A stretch of DNA of 64,000 bases from DATBFG01 sp036558645. GTDB lineage: Bacteria; Acidobacteriota; Terriglobia; Terriglobales; Acidobacteriaceae. Below the pieces are notes generated by a model. It worked only from the letters and a program-made list of their open reading frames with translations, had not been told where the DNA came from and did no database searches. The position numbers and the translations under genes are program-made. This document shows, in pieces, positions 1-9,545 of the stretch. Position 1 is the first letter of the stretch; each line of letters starts with the position of its first letter. The DNA lies in NCBI GenBank assembly GCA_036558645.1, contig DATBFG010000086.1, positions 1 through 64,000 of the forward strand, written 5' to 3'.

Positions 1-168
1 CACGCACACCTCTGGTGTGCTCGCAACTCCTCCATCCACGCTCCTTGCGAGGAGGAACGCAGGTAGGGACCCTCATTGTAGGTGGCGGTTGTCCGCGCGG
101 GCCCCGCGAGGTACGCCGGAATCTTAACACGAGTTCCGCAAGTTAAATCGATTTCTTGGGGGATCGAA

Positions 169-660
169 ATGAGCTCTGCAGCACCGGCATTAGCGCAAAG
201 ATCTTTTGCACTGGCAGCGATTTTGTGGGGCGGTTTCATCGGGGGCAGTTTTGATATGACTTTTGCCCTGCTGTTTTACGGTCTGCGTCGAGGCATACCA
301 CTGGCGAAAATTCCGCAATCTATCGCCAGCGGCTTGCTTGGAGCAGACGCTTACAGCGGAGGCACGGCTACGGTAGTGCTCGGGTTTTGCCTGCATTACT
401 TCATCGCAATGAGCGCAGCCACCGTCTATTACTTCGCCAGCCGAAAGATATCTTTCTTGCGAAGGAATGCTGTGGTCAGCGGACTCTTGTATGGCGCCGC
501 TATCTACTCGTTCATGAACTTTGTAGTTCTGCCGCTATCGGCTGTTCCGAGCATTCACCACACGCTGCTGAATGTCAGCGCAGACCTGACGGTGCATGTA
601 TTGTTGATCGGCCCATCGATCGCTTTAGCAACGCGCAAGTTCGCCGGAGAACTGGTGTAA
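169..660 (+). CDS. Conserved small integral membrane protein, function unknown
   Basis: I see a 163-residue protein with four hydrophobic stretches, probably a four-helix inner-membrane protein. I do not recognise a named family with certainty. The pattern GGSFDMTFALLFYG, then IASGLLG, then ASR and FMNFVVLPLSA resembles a conserved hypothetical protein found in many soil Proteobacteria and Acidobacteria. The ATG at 169 is chosen over an upstream frame-open start at 82 because a GGGGGA ribosome binding site lies about 6 nt before it and because the N-terminus then leads straight into the first helix. It stands alone on the plus strand, about 200 bp before the kinase gene. No catalytic residues can be named. 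Confidence 0.72.
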   Translation: MSSAAPALAQRSFALAAILWGGFIGGSFDMTFALLFYGLRRGIPLAKIPQSIASGLLGADAYSGGTATVVLGFCLHYFIAMSAATVYYFASRKISFLRRNAVVSGLLYGAAIYSFMNFVVLPLSAVPSIHHTLLNVSADLTVHVLLIGPSIALATRKFAGELV

Positions 661-751
661 CCGTCAGCTGAAACCAGCCGGGAGTTCCGGCAAGCCCTGT
701 ATCCGGGGAAGGCCGCAGGTAAGCCGGACACAGCGGCGATATCGCATGTCC

Positions 752-757
752 TATAAT
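752..757 (+). promoter_or_regulatory. Possible -10 element (TATAAT) upstream of the kinase gene
   Basis: A perfect TATAAT lies about 100 nt before the GTG start of the downstream kinase. No good -35 hexamer is visible at 16-18 nt spacing, so this rests on the -10 alone. Confidence 0.3.
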
Positions 758-860
758 GTCACCCACCCATGAACTTCAACTCTGGCCCGCTCTTTGAGCC
801 GGTCCGTCACCGCCGCAGAACCTACAACGTCGAACAATCCAGAGCGGGGCGAGGTGTTCT

Positions 861-3524
861 GTGTTAGCCGCCGGGTTCAAGCTCGGGCCCTATGAGATTG
901 AGTCACCACTCGGGGCGGGCGGCATGGGCGAAGTCTATCGAGCTCGTGACACGCGCCTGGATCGCACCGTCGCGGTCAAGATTCTTCCATCGCATCTCTC
1001 CGACAATCCCGAGGCAAAGCAGCGCTTTGATCGGGAGGCACGCACCATTTCGTCGGTGACACATCCCAACATCTGCACCCTGCATGATGTCGGCCACCAA
1101 AACGGAACCGATTTCCTGGTGATGGAATACCTCGAAGGCGAGACGCTGGCCGACCGATTGCGAAAGGGTCCGTTATCGATCGAGCCTTTACTCCGGTGCG
1201 GAATTGAAATCTGTGAAGGACTGGAGCGGGCGCATCGCAGCGGAGTAGTGCATCGCGATCTGAAGCCGGGCAACATCATGCTGACCAAGTCTGGCGCGAA
1301 GCTCATGGACTTTGGCTTGGCGAAGGCGTCGGTGGCAAATGCCCAAGCTGTATCGGCCATGACCGCGACATTAACTACCCCGCCGGGCAGCCATCCTCTA
1401 ACGGCGCAGGGCACCGTAGTGGGAACGTTTCAGTACATGTCACCTGAACAGGTTGAAGGCCGGGAGGCGGATGCGCGTTCCGATATCTTTGCCCTGGGCG
1501 CGGTCCTCTATGAGATGACAACTGGCAAGCGCGCATTCGAGGGAAAGACGGCGGCCAGCGCCATGGCCGCCGTGCTCGAGCGAGAGCCAGCGCCGATTTC
1601 TTCCGTACAGCCCATGACTCCCCCGGCGCTCGAGAGATTGGTGAAAACTTGTCTTGCCAAGGATCCGGATGAACGATGGCAAACTGCGCATGATGTAAAG
1701 CTGCAACTGAAGCAGATCGCCGAGGGCGCCTCCCAGGCGAGCGCAACTGCCGCGCCCGTTCCGCAACGAAAACCTAAGAATGCCTGGGCGTGGGTTGTGG
1801 CCGGCATTCTCGCCGTGGTCGCTATAGGAGCGGCGGGTGCCGCCTACTTTGAAAGCCAACGGCAACTGCCGCTGCTACGACTTCAGATCAACCCTCCAGA
1901 CCGGATGCAGTACAACTTATCGGGCGACAACGCGGGGCCAGCCATGATTTCGCCCGACGGCCGCCTGGTCGTGTACTCGGCCAATGGTGCCAGCGGAACG
2001 CAGTTGTTTATTCGGTCATTGGACTCGCTGACGCCGCAACCGTTGCCGGGTACTGAGGGAGGCACCTTTCCGTTCTGGTCGCCGGACAGCCGTTCAGTGG
2101 GCTTCTTCACCCCTGACAAATTGAAGCGCATCGAGATCAGCGGCGGCGCACCGGTCTCCCTCTGTGACTCGACTCTTGGTCGCGGAGGCAGCTGGGGGCC
2201 AGATGGTACGATCATTGCCGCACTCTCCTACAACGCAGGACTTTCGCGCGTATCTGCGAACGGGGGTCCTCCGACGATGATTACGAAGATTGACAATGTC
2301 ATGTATTCTTCGCATCGTTGGCCGTGGTTCCTGCCAGACGGAAAGCACTTCATCTACCTAGCGGTGAATCACAATGCACCCGAGAGTCCGGAAACAGGCC
2401 TATTCTTCGCATCGCTTGACGGCCAGGAGAACCGCCTGTTGTTCCATACGCTTTCAAGTGCGATCTATGTCCCCGGATACCTGCTTTTTCAGCGAGACAA
2501 TTCTCTGGTCGCGCAGCCATTCGATGCTTCGACGGGGAAATTTTCCGGTGACCCGCAAACGTTGAGCGAAATCGTGCAATACGATGCCGGGTTGTGGCGG
2601 GCAAACCTGAGCGCATCCACAAACGGCATGTTGGTTTATGCCTCGGGTACTTCCTCGGGCATCGAGGCGCTAGCCTGGTACGACAGGAGCGGAAAGCGCT
2701 TGGGCACAGCGGGAGATCCCGGCGGCTTCTTTGATCTCGATCTCTCACCCGATGAAACGAAGCTGGCGGTCACCGAATCGAACACATCGATTGCCACAAT
2801 CTGGGTTCATGACCTGACGAGGAAGCTCAAGACGCGGCTCACGTTCAGTGGAGGCGCACACGTTACACCCATCTGGTCGCCGGACGGAAAAGAGCTCGCC
2901 TTCACTTCGAACCAGCAGTCCGCGATCTCCATAAAAGAGGTAGGCGGGAACGCTCTGGAGAGAACTCTATTGTCAGCGCCAAGTCCCATGTACCAGGGGG
3001 TTACGGACTGGTCGCGGGATGGGCGCTACATCATGTACCAATACGGTCCCGGCGTAAATTCGCAATTATGGGTCGTCCCCCTATTCGGGGATCATAAGCC
3101 GTTCGCATATACGGGGTCATCGCAGCAGGAACGCGGTGGAGTGTTTTCGCCCGACGGCCGCTGGGTCGCGTACATGTCGAATGAGTCGGGGCGACCGGAA
3201 ATTTATGTTGCTCCATTTCCATGGACCGGGGCCAAGTGGCAAATCTCAAACACCAGTGGCGCTAGCCCGCGCTGGCGTTCGGATGGAAAAGAGCTCTACT
3301 ACTTCGATTTTGCCGGGATTCGGGCGGTGGAAGTGGATGGATCCGGCCCCGCTTTCCGCGCGGGCAACAGTACGCTGTTGTTTTCAATGCCTCAGAGAGG
3401 CCTGAGTCGCGAGTTCGCGCCTACGAGAGATGGCCAGCGTTTTATCTTGATCGCCCCAAGCGAGGGGACTTCACAGTCCCTGACCCTGGTGCAGAACTGG
3501 ACAGCAGAGCTGAAAAAGCAATAG
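861..3524 (+). CDS. Transmembrane Ser/Thr protein kinase with C-terminal TolB/WD40-like propeller
   Basis: The N-terminal third is a Hanks-type kinase: glycine loop GAGGMG (about residues 18-23), VAVK with Lys40, catalytic HRDLKPGN (131-138), DFG (150-152) and YMSPEQ. A Pro/Ala-rich juxtamembrane stretch leads to one membrane helix at about 309-330. The extracytoplasmic remainder carries repeated SPDG/SPDS-type blades (for example SPDGRLVVYSANG, WSPDGKELAFTS), typical of a TolB-like beta propeller. By family it phosphorylates cytoplasmic Ser/Thr residues, and the propeller probably binds a ligand or protein outside the membrane. This architecture is common and multi-copy in Acidobacteriota. 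The start is GTG with GAGG just upstream. Its substrate is unknown and the neighbours do not reveal it. Confidence 0.93.
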   Translation: MLAAGFKLGPYEIESPLGAGGMGEVYRARDTRLDRTVAVKILPSHLSDNPEAKQRFDREARTISSVTHPNICTLHDVGHQNGTDFLVMEYLEGETLADRLRKGPLSIEPLLRCGIEICEGLERAHRSGVVHRDLKPGNIMLTKSGAKLMDFGLAKASVANAQAVSAMTATLTTPPGSHPLTAQGTVVGTFQYMSPEQVEGREADARSDIFALGAVLYEMTTGKRAFEGKTAASAMAAVLEREPAPISSVQPMTPPALERLVKTCLAKDPDERWQTAHDVKLQLKQIAEGASQASATAAPVPQRKPKNAWAWVVAGILAVVAIGAAGAAYFESQRQLPLLRLQINPPDRMQYNLSGDNAGPAMISPDGRLVVYSANGASGTQLFIRSLDSLTPQPLPGTEGGTFPFWSPDSRSVGFFTPDKLKRIEISGGAPVSLCDSTLGRGGSWGPDGTIIAALSYNAGLSRVSANGGPPTMITKIDNVMYSSHRWPWFLPDGKHFIYLAVNHNAPESPETGLFFASLDGQENRLLFHTLSSAIYVPGYLLFQRDNSLVAQPFDASTGKFSGDPQTLSEIVQYDAGLWRANLSASTNGMLVYASGTSSGIEALAWYDRSGKRLGTAGDPGGFFDLDLSPDETKLAVTESNTSIATIWVHDLTRKLKTRLTFSGGAHVTPIWSPDGKELAFTSNQQSAISIKEVGGNALERTLLSAPSPMYQGVTDWSRDGRYIMYQYGPGVNSQLWVVPLFGDHKPFAYTGSSQQERGGVFSPDGRWVAYMSNESGRPEIYVAPFPWTGAKWQISNTSGASPRWRSDGKELYYFDFAGIRAVEVDGSGPAFRAGNSTLLFSMPQRGLSREFAPTRDGQRFILIAPSEGTSQSLTLVQNWTAELKKQ

Positions 3525-3552
3525 GAACGAAAGCCGACTGCTGGGACCGCTT

Positions 3553-4851
3553 TCACATCTGTGCAGCTTCAACCCTCTTCGGAAACACACTTCCCATTCG
3601 TCGGATCTGCGCCCCAACGTTTCTCAGTTTTTCTTCGATGCGCTCGTAGCCTCGGTCGATGTGATAAACGCGGTCAATGATGGTTTCGCCGTCTGCGATT
3701 AGAGCCGCGAGAACCAGGGAAGCTGAGGCGCGCAGGTCCGACGCTAGAACTGCGGCAGCGCTTAGCGGCGTCTTGCCTCGAACAATAGCCCGGCGGCCCT
3801 CAATCTTGATATTGGCTCCCATGCGCACCAGTTCCTGGGCGTGCATGAAGCGATTTTCAAAAATGTTCTCGGTGATTAGGGAAGCGCCATCTGCTTGCGT
3901 CGCCAGCGCCATGTACTGAGCCTGGACGTCAGTCGGAAAGCCTGGGTACTCCTCAGTGCTCATGTCGGAGGCCTTTAGACCGCCGTCCGCGGAGACGCGC
4001 ACCGATTCGGCAGTTTGCAAGATCTTAACTCCAGCTTCGCTCAGCTTCTGAAGAATGGAAGCGAGGTGCGCGGGTTCGCAGGCGGCGATGTTAAGGTCGC
4101 CCCCAGTCAGTGCGCCCGCGATGATGAAAGTTGCCGCCTCAATCCGGTCGGGAATAATGCGGTGTTTTGCTCCACGGAGTTTGGCCACGCCTTTTACGCG
4201 GATGGTGCCGGTGCCGGCGCCTTCGATGCGAGCTCCCATCTTATTCAGCAGGTCAGCGAGGTCTGCTACTTCAGGCTCACGGGCACAGTTCGTCATGATG
4301 GTATCGCCGTCGGCTAGTGCGGCAGCCATCAGTAAGTCCTCAGTTCCCGTTACAGTAATCTTGTCGAAGACGATAGTTCCACCGCGCAGGCGTTCTGCGG
4401 TGGCTTCCACATATCCGTGCTCTTGCACGATCTTTGCACCAAGCCGCTCGAGACCCTTAATGTGCAGATCGATCGGGCGAGCGCCAATTGCGCAACCGCC
4501 GGGCAACGACACTCGAGCCCTTCCGCAACGCGCGACCAGCGGCCCTAAAACAAGGGTGGAGGCACGCATGGTTTTTACCAACTCGTATGACGCCTCCGGA
4601 GTCGCCAGGTTCTTGCAGCAAATCGTGGTGCGATGCTGGGCGCGTCCGTAGCCGAGTTCGACTTCCGCTCCCATGGCGGAAAGCAGCCTGCGGGTAGTCT
4701 CGATATCCCGAACCTGGGGAATGTTCTCGAGCACAACTGGCTCATCTGTGAGAATGGCTGCAGCCATCGCCGGCAGAGCCGCATTCTTGGCACCGCTGAC
4801 GCGGATCGTTCCCAGCAGCGGATTGCCTCCGCGAATGACAAACTTATCCAT
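3553..4851 (-). CDS. murA: UDP-N-acetylglucosamine 1-carboxyvinyltransferase MurA
   Basis: MurA catalyses the first committed step of peptidoglycan synthesis, transferring enolpyruvate from PEP to UDP-GlcNAc in the cytoplasm. The 432-residue length is normal. Lys22 in SGAKNAALP and the active-site loop PGGCAIGARP with Cys120 (equivalent to E. coli Cys115) are present, so fosfomycin sensitivity would be expected at this enzyme. The C-terminal part has the expected EYPGFPTDVQAQ block. It lies 77 bp downstream of murQ on the same strand and is probably the last gene of the serine hydrolase-murQ-murA operon. This places new UDP-MurNAc synthesis and MurNAc salvage together. The ribosome binding site before ATG 4851 is weak. 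Confidence 0.97.
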   Translation of the reverse strand: MDKFVIRGGNPLLGTIRVSGAKNAALPAMAAAILTDEPVVLENIPQVRDIETTRRLLSAMGAEVELGYGRAQHRTTICCKNLATPEASYELVKTMRASTLVLGPLVARCGRARVSLPGGCAIGARPIDLHIKGLERLGAKIVQEHGYVEATAERLRGGTIVFDKITVTGTEDLLMAAALADGDTIMTNCAREPEVADLADLLNKMGARIEGAGTGTIRVKGVAKLRGAKHRIIPDRIEAATFIIAGALTGGDLNIAACEPAHLASILQKLSEAGVKILQTAESVRVSADGGLKASDMSTEEYPGFPTDVQAQYMALATQADGASLITENIFENRFMHAQELVRMGANIKIEGRRAIVRGKTPLSAAAVLASDLRASASLVLAALIADGETIIDRVYHIDRGYERIEEKLRNVGAQIRRMGSVFPKRVEAAQM

Positions 4852-4928
4852 AGGATTGCGACAGGGTTTCTATTTTAGCGGGGATCACTGCTTTGCGGGG
4901 CATGACGGAAGGCACATGGCAGGACGGA

Positions 4929-5888
4929 TCACCGCGTGGATCTCTTCGCAACCGAGATAGCTTGCCGGACATTTCCACGTGTGCCTTCAAGCGCCTGCTT
5001 GGCCATGTCGCGGCTGATTTTGCTCTTCAACATTACGAGTGCTACAGGCAAGTTGTTGCCAGCTTTTCTGAGTGCGCTCTTAGCCTGGTATGCGGAGACC
5101 CTGGCTACGCGCCGCACGATCATTACCGCGCGCTGTTCCAGTTTCGAATTCTTCTGCTTGAGGTTGACCATCAGGTTGCTGTACACGTACCCAAGCCTGC
5201 TCATGGCTCCGGTCGAAAGCATGTTCAGTACCATCTTTTCAGCCGTTCCGGCTTTCATGCGCGTAGATCCGGAGATCACTTCGGGCCCTACGCGGACAAC
5301 GATTGCGTGGTCAGCAGCTCTCTCTAGAGGTGTATGGCGGTTACAGGTGAGGGCAACGGTGCAGGCCCCTCGCCGGCGGGCATACTCAATCGCGGCGACA
5401 GTAAACGGCGTCCGCCCACTGGCAGCAATACCGACGACTACATCGTTCTTGCCTGGTTTTCGCTTTGCCATCTCTCGCTGGCCAAGCGCTGCGGAATCCT
5501 CGTCCGCCTCAACTGCCCGAGCCAAAGCCTTTGTTCCTCCAGCCATGATGAACTCGACCATGCGCGGATCGGTCTTGAAGGTCGGAGGACACTCGGCTGC
5601 GTCGAGTGCGGCGATACGTCCACTGGTTCCGGTTCCGACATAAATCAGGCGGCCGCCAACTCGCAACGAGTCGGCGATCACGTCAATCGCATCGGCGATT
5701 GCCGGCAATGCTCGCTGGACGGCAGGCGCAACCTTGGCATCCTCGCGATTGATAATGCGAGCGATCTGGAGGGAGGTTTTGCGGTCGAGACCGGCAGAGG
5801 CGCGATTGGCCTGTTCTGTGGCGAGCCCGCTCAGATTAGGACGATGGTGGCGTTTCAGCAGCAACCTCCAAGGCTTGGCTAACGGCAT
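4929..5888 (-). CDS. murQ: N-acetylmuramic acid 6-phosphate etherase MurQ
   Basis: MurQ cleaves the lactyl ether of MurNAc-6-phosphate to give GlcNAc-6-phosphate and D-lactate during cell-wall recycling. The SIS-domain motif VGTGTSGRIAALDAAECPP is present, with Glu99 as the likely catalytic acid/base, and Glu130 in VEADED as the second conserved acidic residue. ISGSTRMKAGTA later in the protein is also characteristic. The 5-prime end overlaps the end of the upstream serine hydrolase gene by about 53 bp if ATG 5888 is used. A TGGAGG inside the overlap could instead direct an internal non-ATG start about 8-11 codons later, still before the conserved LATEQANRASAGLD. No MurNAc kinase or MurP transporter is seen nearby, so the source of the 6-phosphate is outside the window. 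Confidence 0.95.
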   Translation of the reverse strand: MPLAKPWRLLLKRHHRPNLSGLATEQANRASAGLDRKTSLQIARIINREDAKVAPAVQRALPAIADAIDVIADSLRVGGRLIYVGTGTSGRIAALDAAECPPTFKTDPRMVEFIMAGGTKALARAVEADEDSAALGQREMAKRKPGKNDVVVGIAASGRTPFTVAAIEYARRRGACTVALTCNRHTPLERAADHAIVVRVGPEVISGSTRMKAGTAEKMVLNMLSTGAMSRLGYVYSNLMVNLKQKNSKLEQRAVMIVRRVARVSAYQAKSALRKAGNNLPVALVMLKSKISRDMAKQALEGTRGNVRQAISVAKRSTR

Positions 5889-7041
5889 CGTGAAATTGCG
5901 GACGGACTTGCTTGATGGCCTGATTGCGGCAATCGGGCCACGTCCGGTTCGTAAGTAAAGTTATCGAAAGCTCCCGTTCCGGGTCGATCCATAACGAGGT
6001 TCCGGTATAGCCGAGGTGTCCGAATGAACGCGGCGAAAAATACTTGCCCGACTGTGACGGCGATGACGGCGTATCCCAGCCGAGAGCGCGAGACGTTCCA
6101 GGCGGCGACGACTCCCGACGAGTAAAAGTCATCAGCGTCTCATGGCGCAAGATGGGGGTGCCTCCGTGCAACATGGCATTGGCGAAGATAGCGACGTCCT
6201 CGGCCGTCGCGAAAAGCCCGGCATGCCCAGCCACTCCGCCCATAACGCTTGCGTTCTCATCCTGTACCTCGCCCTGAATCACACGATGGCGAAAGGTTTG
6301 ATCATCGGCCGTCGGCGCGATGGCGATTCTCGCAGCCACACCTGGGTTGAATGTGGTATGCGTCATTCCCAGCGGGCCAAGAATTTCACGCTGGCAGAAG
6401 CGGTCCAGGGACTCGTCAGCGAGATACTCCAATGCGACTCCCAAGAGAATGAATCCGATATCGCTGTATTCAGCTCGCGTGCCCGGTTCGGCCGTCAGCG
6501 GGACAGCGTATGCAGCTTGTAACAAAGACTCTCGATCCGATGCGCGAAAAAACAATTTCTCGTATGCCGGCAAACCAGAGGAGTGTGCGAGCAGCATTCG
6601 CAGTGTGACGGTGGTCCGTCTGGGGTCATCCCCACGAAACTCGGGTAGAAGCGACGACAGAGTCATTTCCAAGTCAAGCATTCCGCGCTCGTACAGGATC
6701 GCCGCCATCGTCGTGGTTGCCACGACTTTCGTTACAGAGGCAAGGTCGAAAACAGTTGATGTATCGATCTGAGGAGAATCGCTCCCGTATGTGAAGCGTC
6801 CGAACTTCCTGAGGCTCACCAAGTGACCCTTGTGTGTGATGGAGAGCGATGCGGCGGGAAATGCACGGTCGGCGATGGCTTGTTCAAGGATGCGGAACGC
6901 GGGGCCAAAGCGCACGTCCTGCTGGTCATAAGCAGGAATCAATGACGGTGCTCGGCTGGCCTTAGCGTCCAGGGGAACTCCTGATCGAAATTCCGATAAT
7001 AGCCCGGTTATAGCAAAGATCGCAGATCCGGCATAGAACAC
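5836..7041 (-). CDS. Serine hydrolase of the beta-lactamase/AmiE type
   Basis: This is a class-C-beta-lactamase-fold hydrolase with the Ser-x-x-Lys motif SVTK (Ser102, Lys105), YSD at 192-194 in place of the usual YxN, and HLGYTG near the C-terminus in place of KTG. These variants fit the esterase/amidase side of the family, including B. subtilis AmiE (YbbE), which removes peptides from MurNAc, better than true beta-lactamases. It is transcribed ahead of murQ and murA and divergently from a second hydrolase of the same family fused to NamZ. That context supports a role in releasing MurNAc from peptidoglycan fragments. The GTG start at 7041 has no clear ribosome binding site and the N-terminus is only weakly signal-like. 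The substrate is inferred from context. Confidence 0.85.
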   Translation of the reverse strand: MFYAGSAIFAITGLLSEFRSGVPLDAKASRAPSLIPAYDQQDVRFGPAFRILEQAIADRAFPAASLSITHKGHLVSLRKFGRFTYGSDSPQIDTSTVFDLASVTKVVATTTMAAILYERGMLDLEMTLSSLLPEFRGDDPRRTTVTLRMLLAHSSGLPAYEKLFFRASDRESLLQAAYAVPLTAEPGTRAEYSDIGFILLGVALEYLADESLDRFCQREILGPLGMTHTTFNPGVAARIAIAPTADDQTFRHRVIQGEVQDENASVMGGVAGHAGLFATAEDVAIFANAMLHGGTPILRHETLMTFTRRESSPPGTSRALGWDTPSSPSQSGKYFSPRSFGHLGYTGTSLWIDPERELSITLLTNRTWPDCRNQAIKQVRPQFHDAVSQALEVAAETPPSS

Positions 7042-7136
7042 CGAAGGTGCCTATCGAGTGTGGTTCGACCAGTCCGGTGCTTACTTCAGTTCCTTGAGAC
7101 TTGCCCGGACGCTGTGTACAGTCGAGTATTCGAGCA

Positions 7137-9545
7137 ATGTCCTTATTGCGGCAAATACGTTGGGGCATCTTTCGGTGCGAATCCTGTTCAAGCTCTCATT
7201 GGTTCGCAGTGATTTTCCTGCTCACGTCTTTCCTGACGTGCCACGCGACCGACTCATCGCCAAAGCTAGCAGTCGTTGATGCGATTGTGCACGACGCCAT
7301 CCAGGAAAAGCAGATTCCAGGGGCGGTGGTCCTGATTTGGCACGACGGTCAGGTTGTTTATCGCAAGGGCATCGGCAACCGTGCGCTCGAGCCCAAGCGT
7401 GAGCCGATGACGCTCGACACGGTTTTCGATGTGGCGTCATTAACCAAAGTCATTGCGACGACTACGGCCGTCATGCAGTTGGTGGAACGTGGCGAAATCC
7501 GCGTGAACGATCCCGTCTCAAAATATCTGCCGGAGTTCGCGCAGAACGGAAAACAAGACATAACTGTTCGCCAGTTGCTGACGCATTATTCTGGTCTCGC
7601 CGAAGACCTCGACATGAGTCAGCCCTGGACGGGGAAGCAGACCGCGTACGACATGGCTAGTGCGCAAGTCCCCGTGGTCACGCCGGGTTCTCGCTTTCTC
7701 TATAGCGATATTAATTTCATTCTGTTGGGCGAGATCGTCGAGAAGGTTTCGGGCATGCCGCTGGATGAATATGTCGCGAAACACATCTTCGTTCCAACGG
7801 GAATGACGCACACACGCTACCTGCCGCCCAAAAGCTGGCAACCGAAGATTGCACCAACACAATACGATGATCAGAACAAGATGCTGCGCGGAGTTGTTCA
7901 TGATCCATCTGCCAGGCGAATGGGCGGAGTGGCTGGACACGCGGGTCTGTTCTCGACGGCGGACGATCTTTCGATTTTTGCCCGGAGTCTGCTGAACGGT
8001 AGCAAGGTGCTCTCGTCTCTAATGGTCGAGAAAATGACCACGCCGCAGCAGCCGCCAAATGCCCAAACACTTCGTGGCTTCGGTTGGGATATTGACTCTC
8101 CGCTCTCTTCGAACCGCGGCGACTTATTGCCGGTTGGTTCATTTGGGCACACGGGATTTACGGGAACGTCGATCTGGATCGATCCGAGCACCCGGACTTA
8201 CATCATTATCCTCACGAATGCGGTGCATCCGCGAGGCAGCGGAAATGCGATTGCCCTAAGGTCAAAGGTAGCAACTGCTGTGACGGCCGCTCTGAACCTG
8301 GGCACAGGGAAGAAAGAGGCGGCCGAAACGGAAAACATAACCGGCTATAACGAAACCCAGACAGCAGCCCGTCGAGTGGGATCGCGGAATGGAGCAGTCC
8401 GTACAGGTATCGATGTGCTCAAGGCTACCAACTTCGAGATGCTTCGCGGTGGCCGGGACACAACAAAGATTGGCTTGCTGACGAATCAGACCGGCGTCGA
8501 TGCGGACGGCAATCGCACCATCGACGTTTTGGCCCACGCTCCCGGGATTTCCCTGCAGACAATCTTTAGCCCCGAGCACGGAATCACCGGCACGCTTGAT
8601 ACCACCGACGTTACCAACTCGACGGATGCGGCCACCGGAATTCCCATCAACACGATCTACGGGGCCAAGGATGCGGCGCGAAGGCCATCCCCGGAATTGT
8701 TCAAGGGAGTCGACGCTGTTGTGGTCGATATCCAGGATGTTGGAGTTCGCTTTTATACGTATGAAACGACTTTAGGTTATTTTCTGGAGGCGGCAGCGAA
8801 AGCCGGAATTGAGATCGTCGTGCTCGATCGGCCCAACCCGATCACAGGTTCTTTCATAGAAGGCGCACTGCCTGATCCAGGACGTGAAAGCTTTGTGAAT
8901 TATGGGCTGGTTCCGGTGCGCCACGGCATGACGTTCGGCGAACTTGCACAGATGTTCAACGCCGAACGCAAGATCGGCGCCAATCTCAAAGTCGTTCCGA
9001 TGGAAGGCTGGATGCGCGGCGACTGGTACGATTCGACGGGACTTACATGGATCAATCCTTCCCCGAACCTGAGAAGCCTGACGGAAGCGACGCTCTACCC
9101 GGGAGTGGCCTTAATTGAGGGTACCAATGTCTCTGTGGGACGCGGTACCGACACGCCTTTTGAACTAGTCGGTGCTCCTTGGATCAACGGCCGTGAACTC
9201 GCGAACTACCTGAATGCACGTTCTATCCCTGGAGTGCGGTTTGTACCGACTACGTTCACCCCCAATGAAAGCCGTTATGCCAAAGAGAAGTGTGGCGGCG
9301 TAAACGTCGTTCTAATCGAGAGAAACGCCCTCGATGCGACTGAACTGGGTGTGGAGTTGGCTTCGGCTTTACACAAACTCTATCCGGAGAAATTTCAAAT
9401 TGAAAAGATGATTGACCTGTTGGTGAACCAGGCAGCTTATGACGCGATCGTGCGCGGCGAAGATCCGCGCCGCATTAGCGAAGACTGGCGCGATGCATTG
9501 AAAGATTTCAAGGCCATGAGGAGGAAGTACCTTATCTACAAGTAA
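7137..9545 (+). CDS. namZ: Fusion protein: AmiE-like serine hydrolase plus NamZ (DUF1343) exo-N-acetylmuramidase
   Basis: Two enzymes are joined in 802 residues. Residues about 42-385 are a beta-lactamase-fold serine hydrolase with SLTK (Ser101, Lys104), YSD (189-191) and HTGFTG. After a polar linker (about 385-420) the rest is a DUF1343/NamZ domain with IGLLTNQTG, FSPEHG (Glu480), VVDIQDVGVRFYTY and VLDRPNPI. NamZ enzymes release MurNAc from non-reducing ends of glycan chains, and AmiE strips peptides from MurNAc. In B. subtilis the two are separate genes in the murQ cluster; here one exported protein could do both steps. A hydrophobic stretch HWFAVIFLLTSFLTC precedes the domains and probably mediates export. 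ATG 7137 is preferred over a TTG at 7101. The gene is divergent from the serine hydrolase-murQ-murA operon with a very short gap. Confidence 0.9.
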   Translation: MSLLRQIRWGIFRCESCSSSHWFAVIFLLTSFLTCHATDSSPKLAVVDAIVHDAIQEKQIPGAVVLIWHDGQVVYRKGIGNRALEPKREPMTLDTVFDVASLTKVIATTTAVMQLVERGEIRVNDPVSKYLPEFAQNGKQDITVRQLLTHYSGLAEDLDMSQPWTGKQTAYDMASAQVPVVTPGSRFLYSDINFILLGEIVEKVSGMPLDEYVAKHIFVPTGMTHTRYLPPKSWQPKIAPTQYDDQNKMLRGVVHDPSARRMGGVAGHAGLFSTADDLSIFARSLLNGSKVLSSLMVEKMTTPQQPPNAQTLRGFGWDIDSPLSSNRGDLLPVGSFGHTGFTGTSIWIDPSTRTYIIILTNAVHPRGSGNAIALRSKVATAVTAALNLGTGKKEAAETENITGYNETQTAARRVGSRNGAVRTGIDVLKATNFEMLRGGRDTTKIGLLTNQTGVDADGNRTIDVLAHAPGISLQTIFSPEHGITGTLDTTDVTNSTDAATGIPINTIYGAKDAARRPSPELFKGVDAVVVDIQDVGVRFYTYETTLGYFLEAAAKAGIEIVVLDRPNPITGSFIEGALPDPGRESFVNYGLVPVRHGMTFGELAQMFNAERKIGANLKVVPMEGWMRGDWYDSTGLTWINPSPNLRSLTEATLYPGVALIEGTNVSVGRGTDTPFELVGAPWINGRELANYLNARSIPGVRFVPTTFTPNESRYAKEKCGGVNVVLIERNALDATELGVELASALHKLYPEKFQIEKMIDLLVNQAAYDAIVRGEDPRRISEDWRDALKDFKAMRRKYLIYK

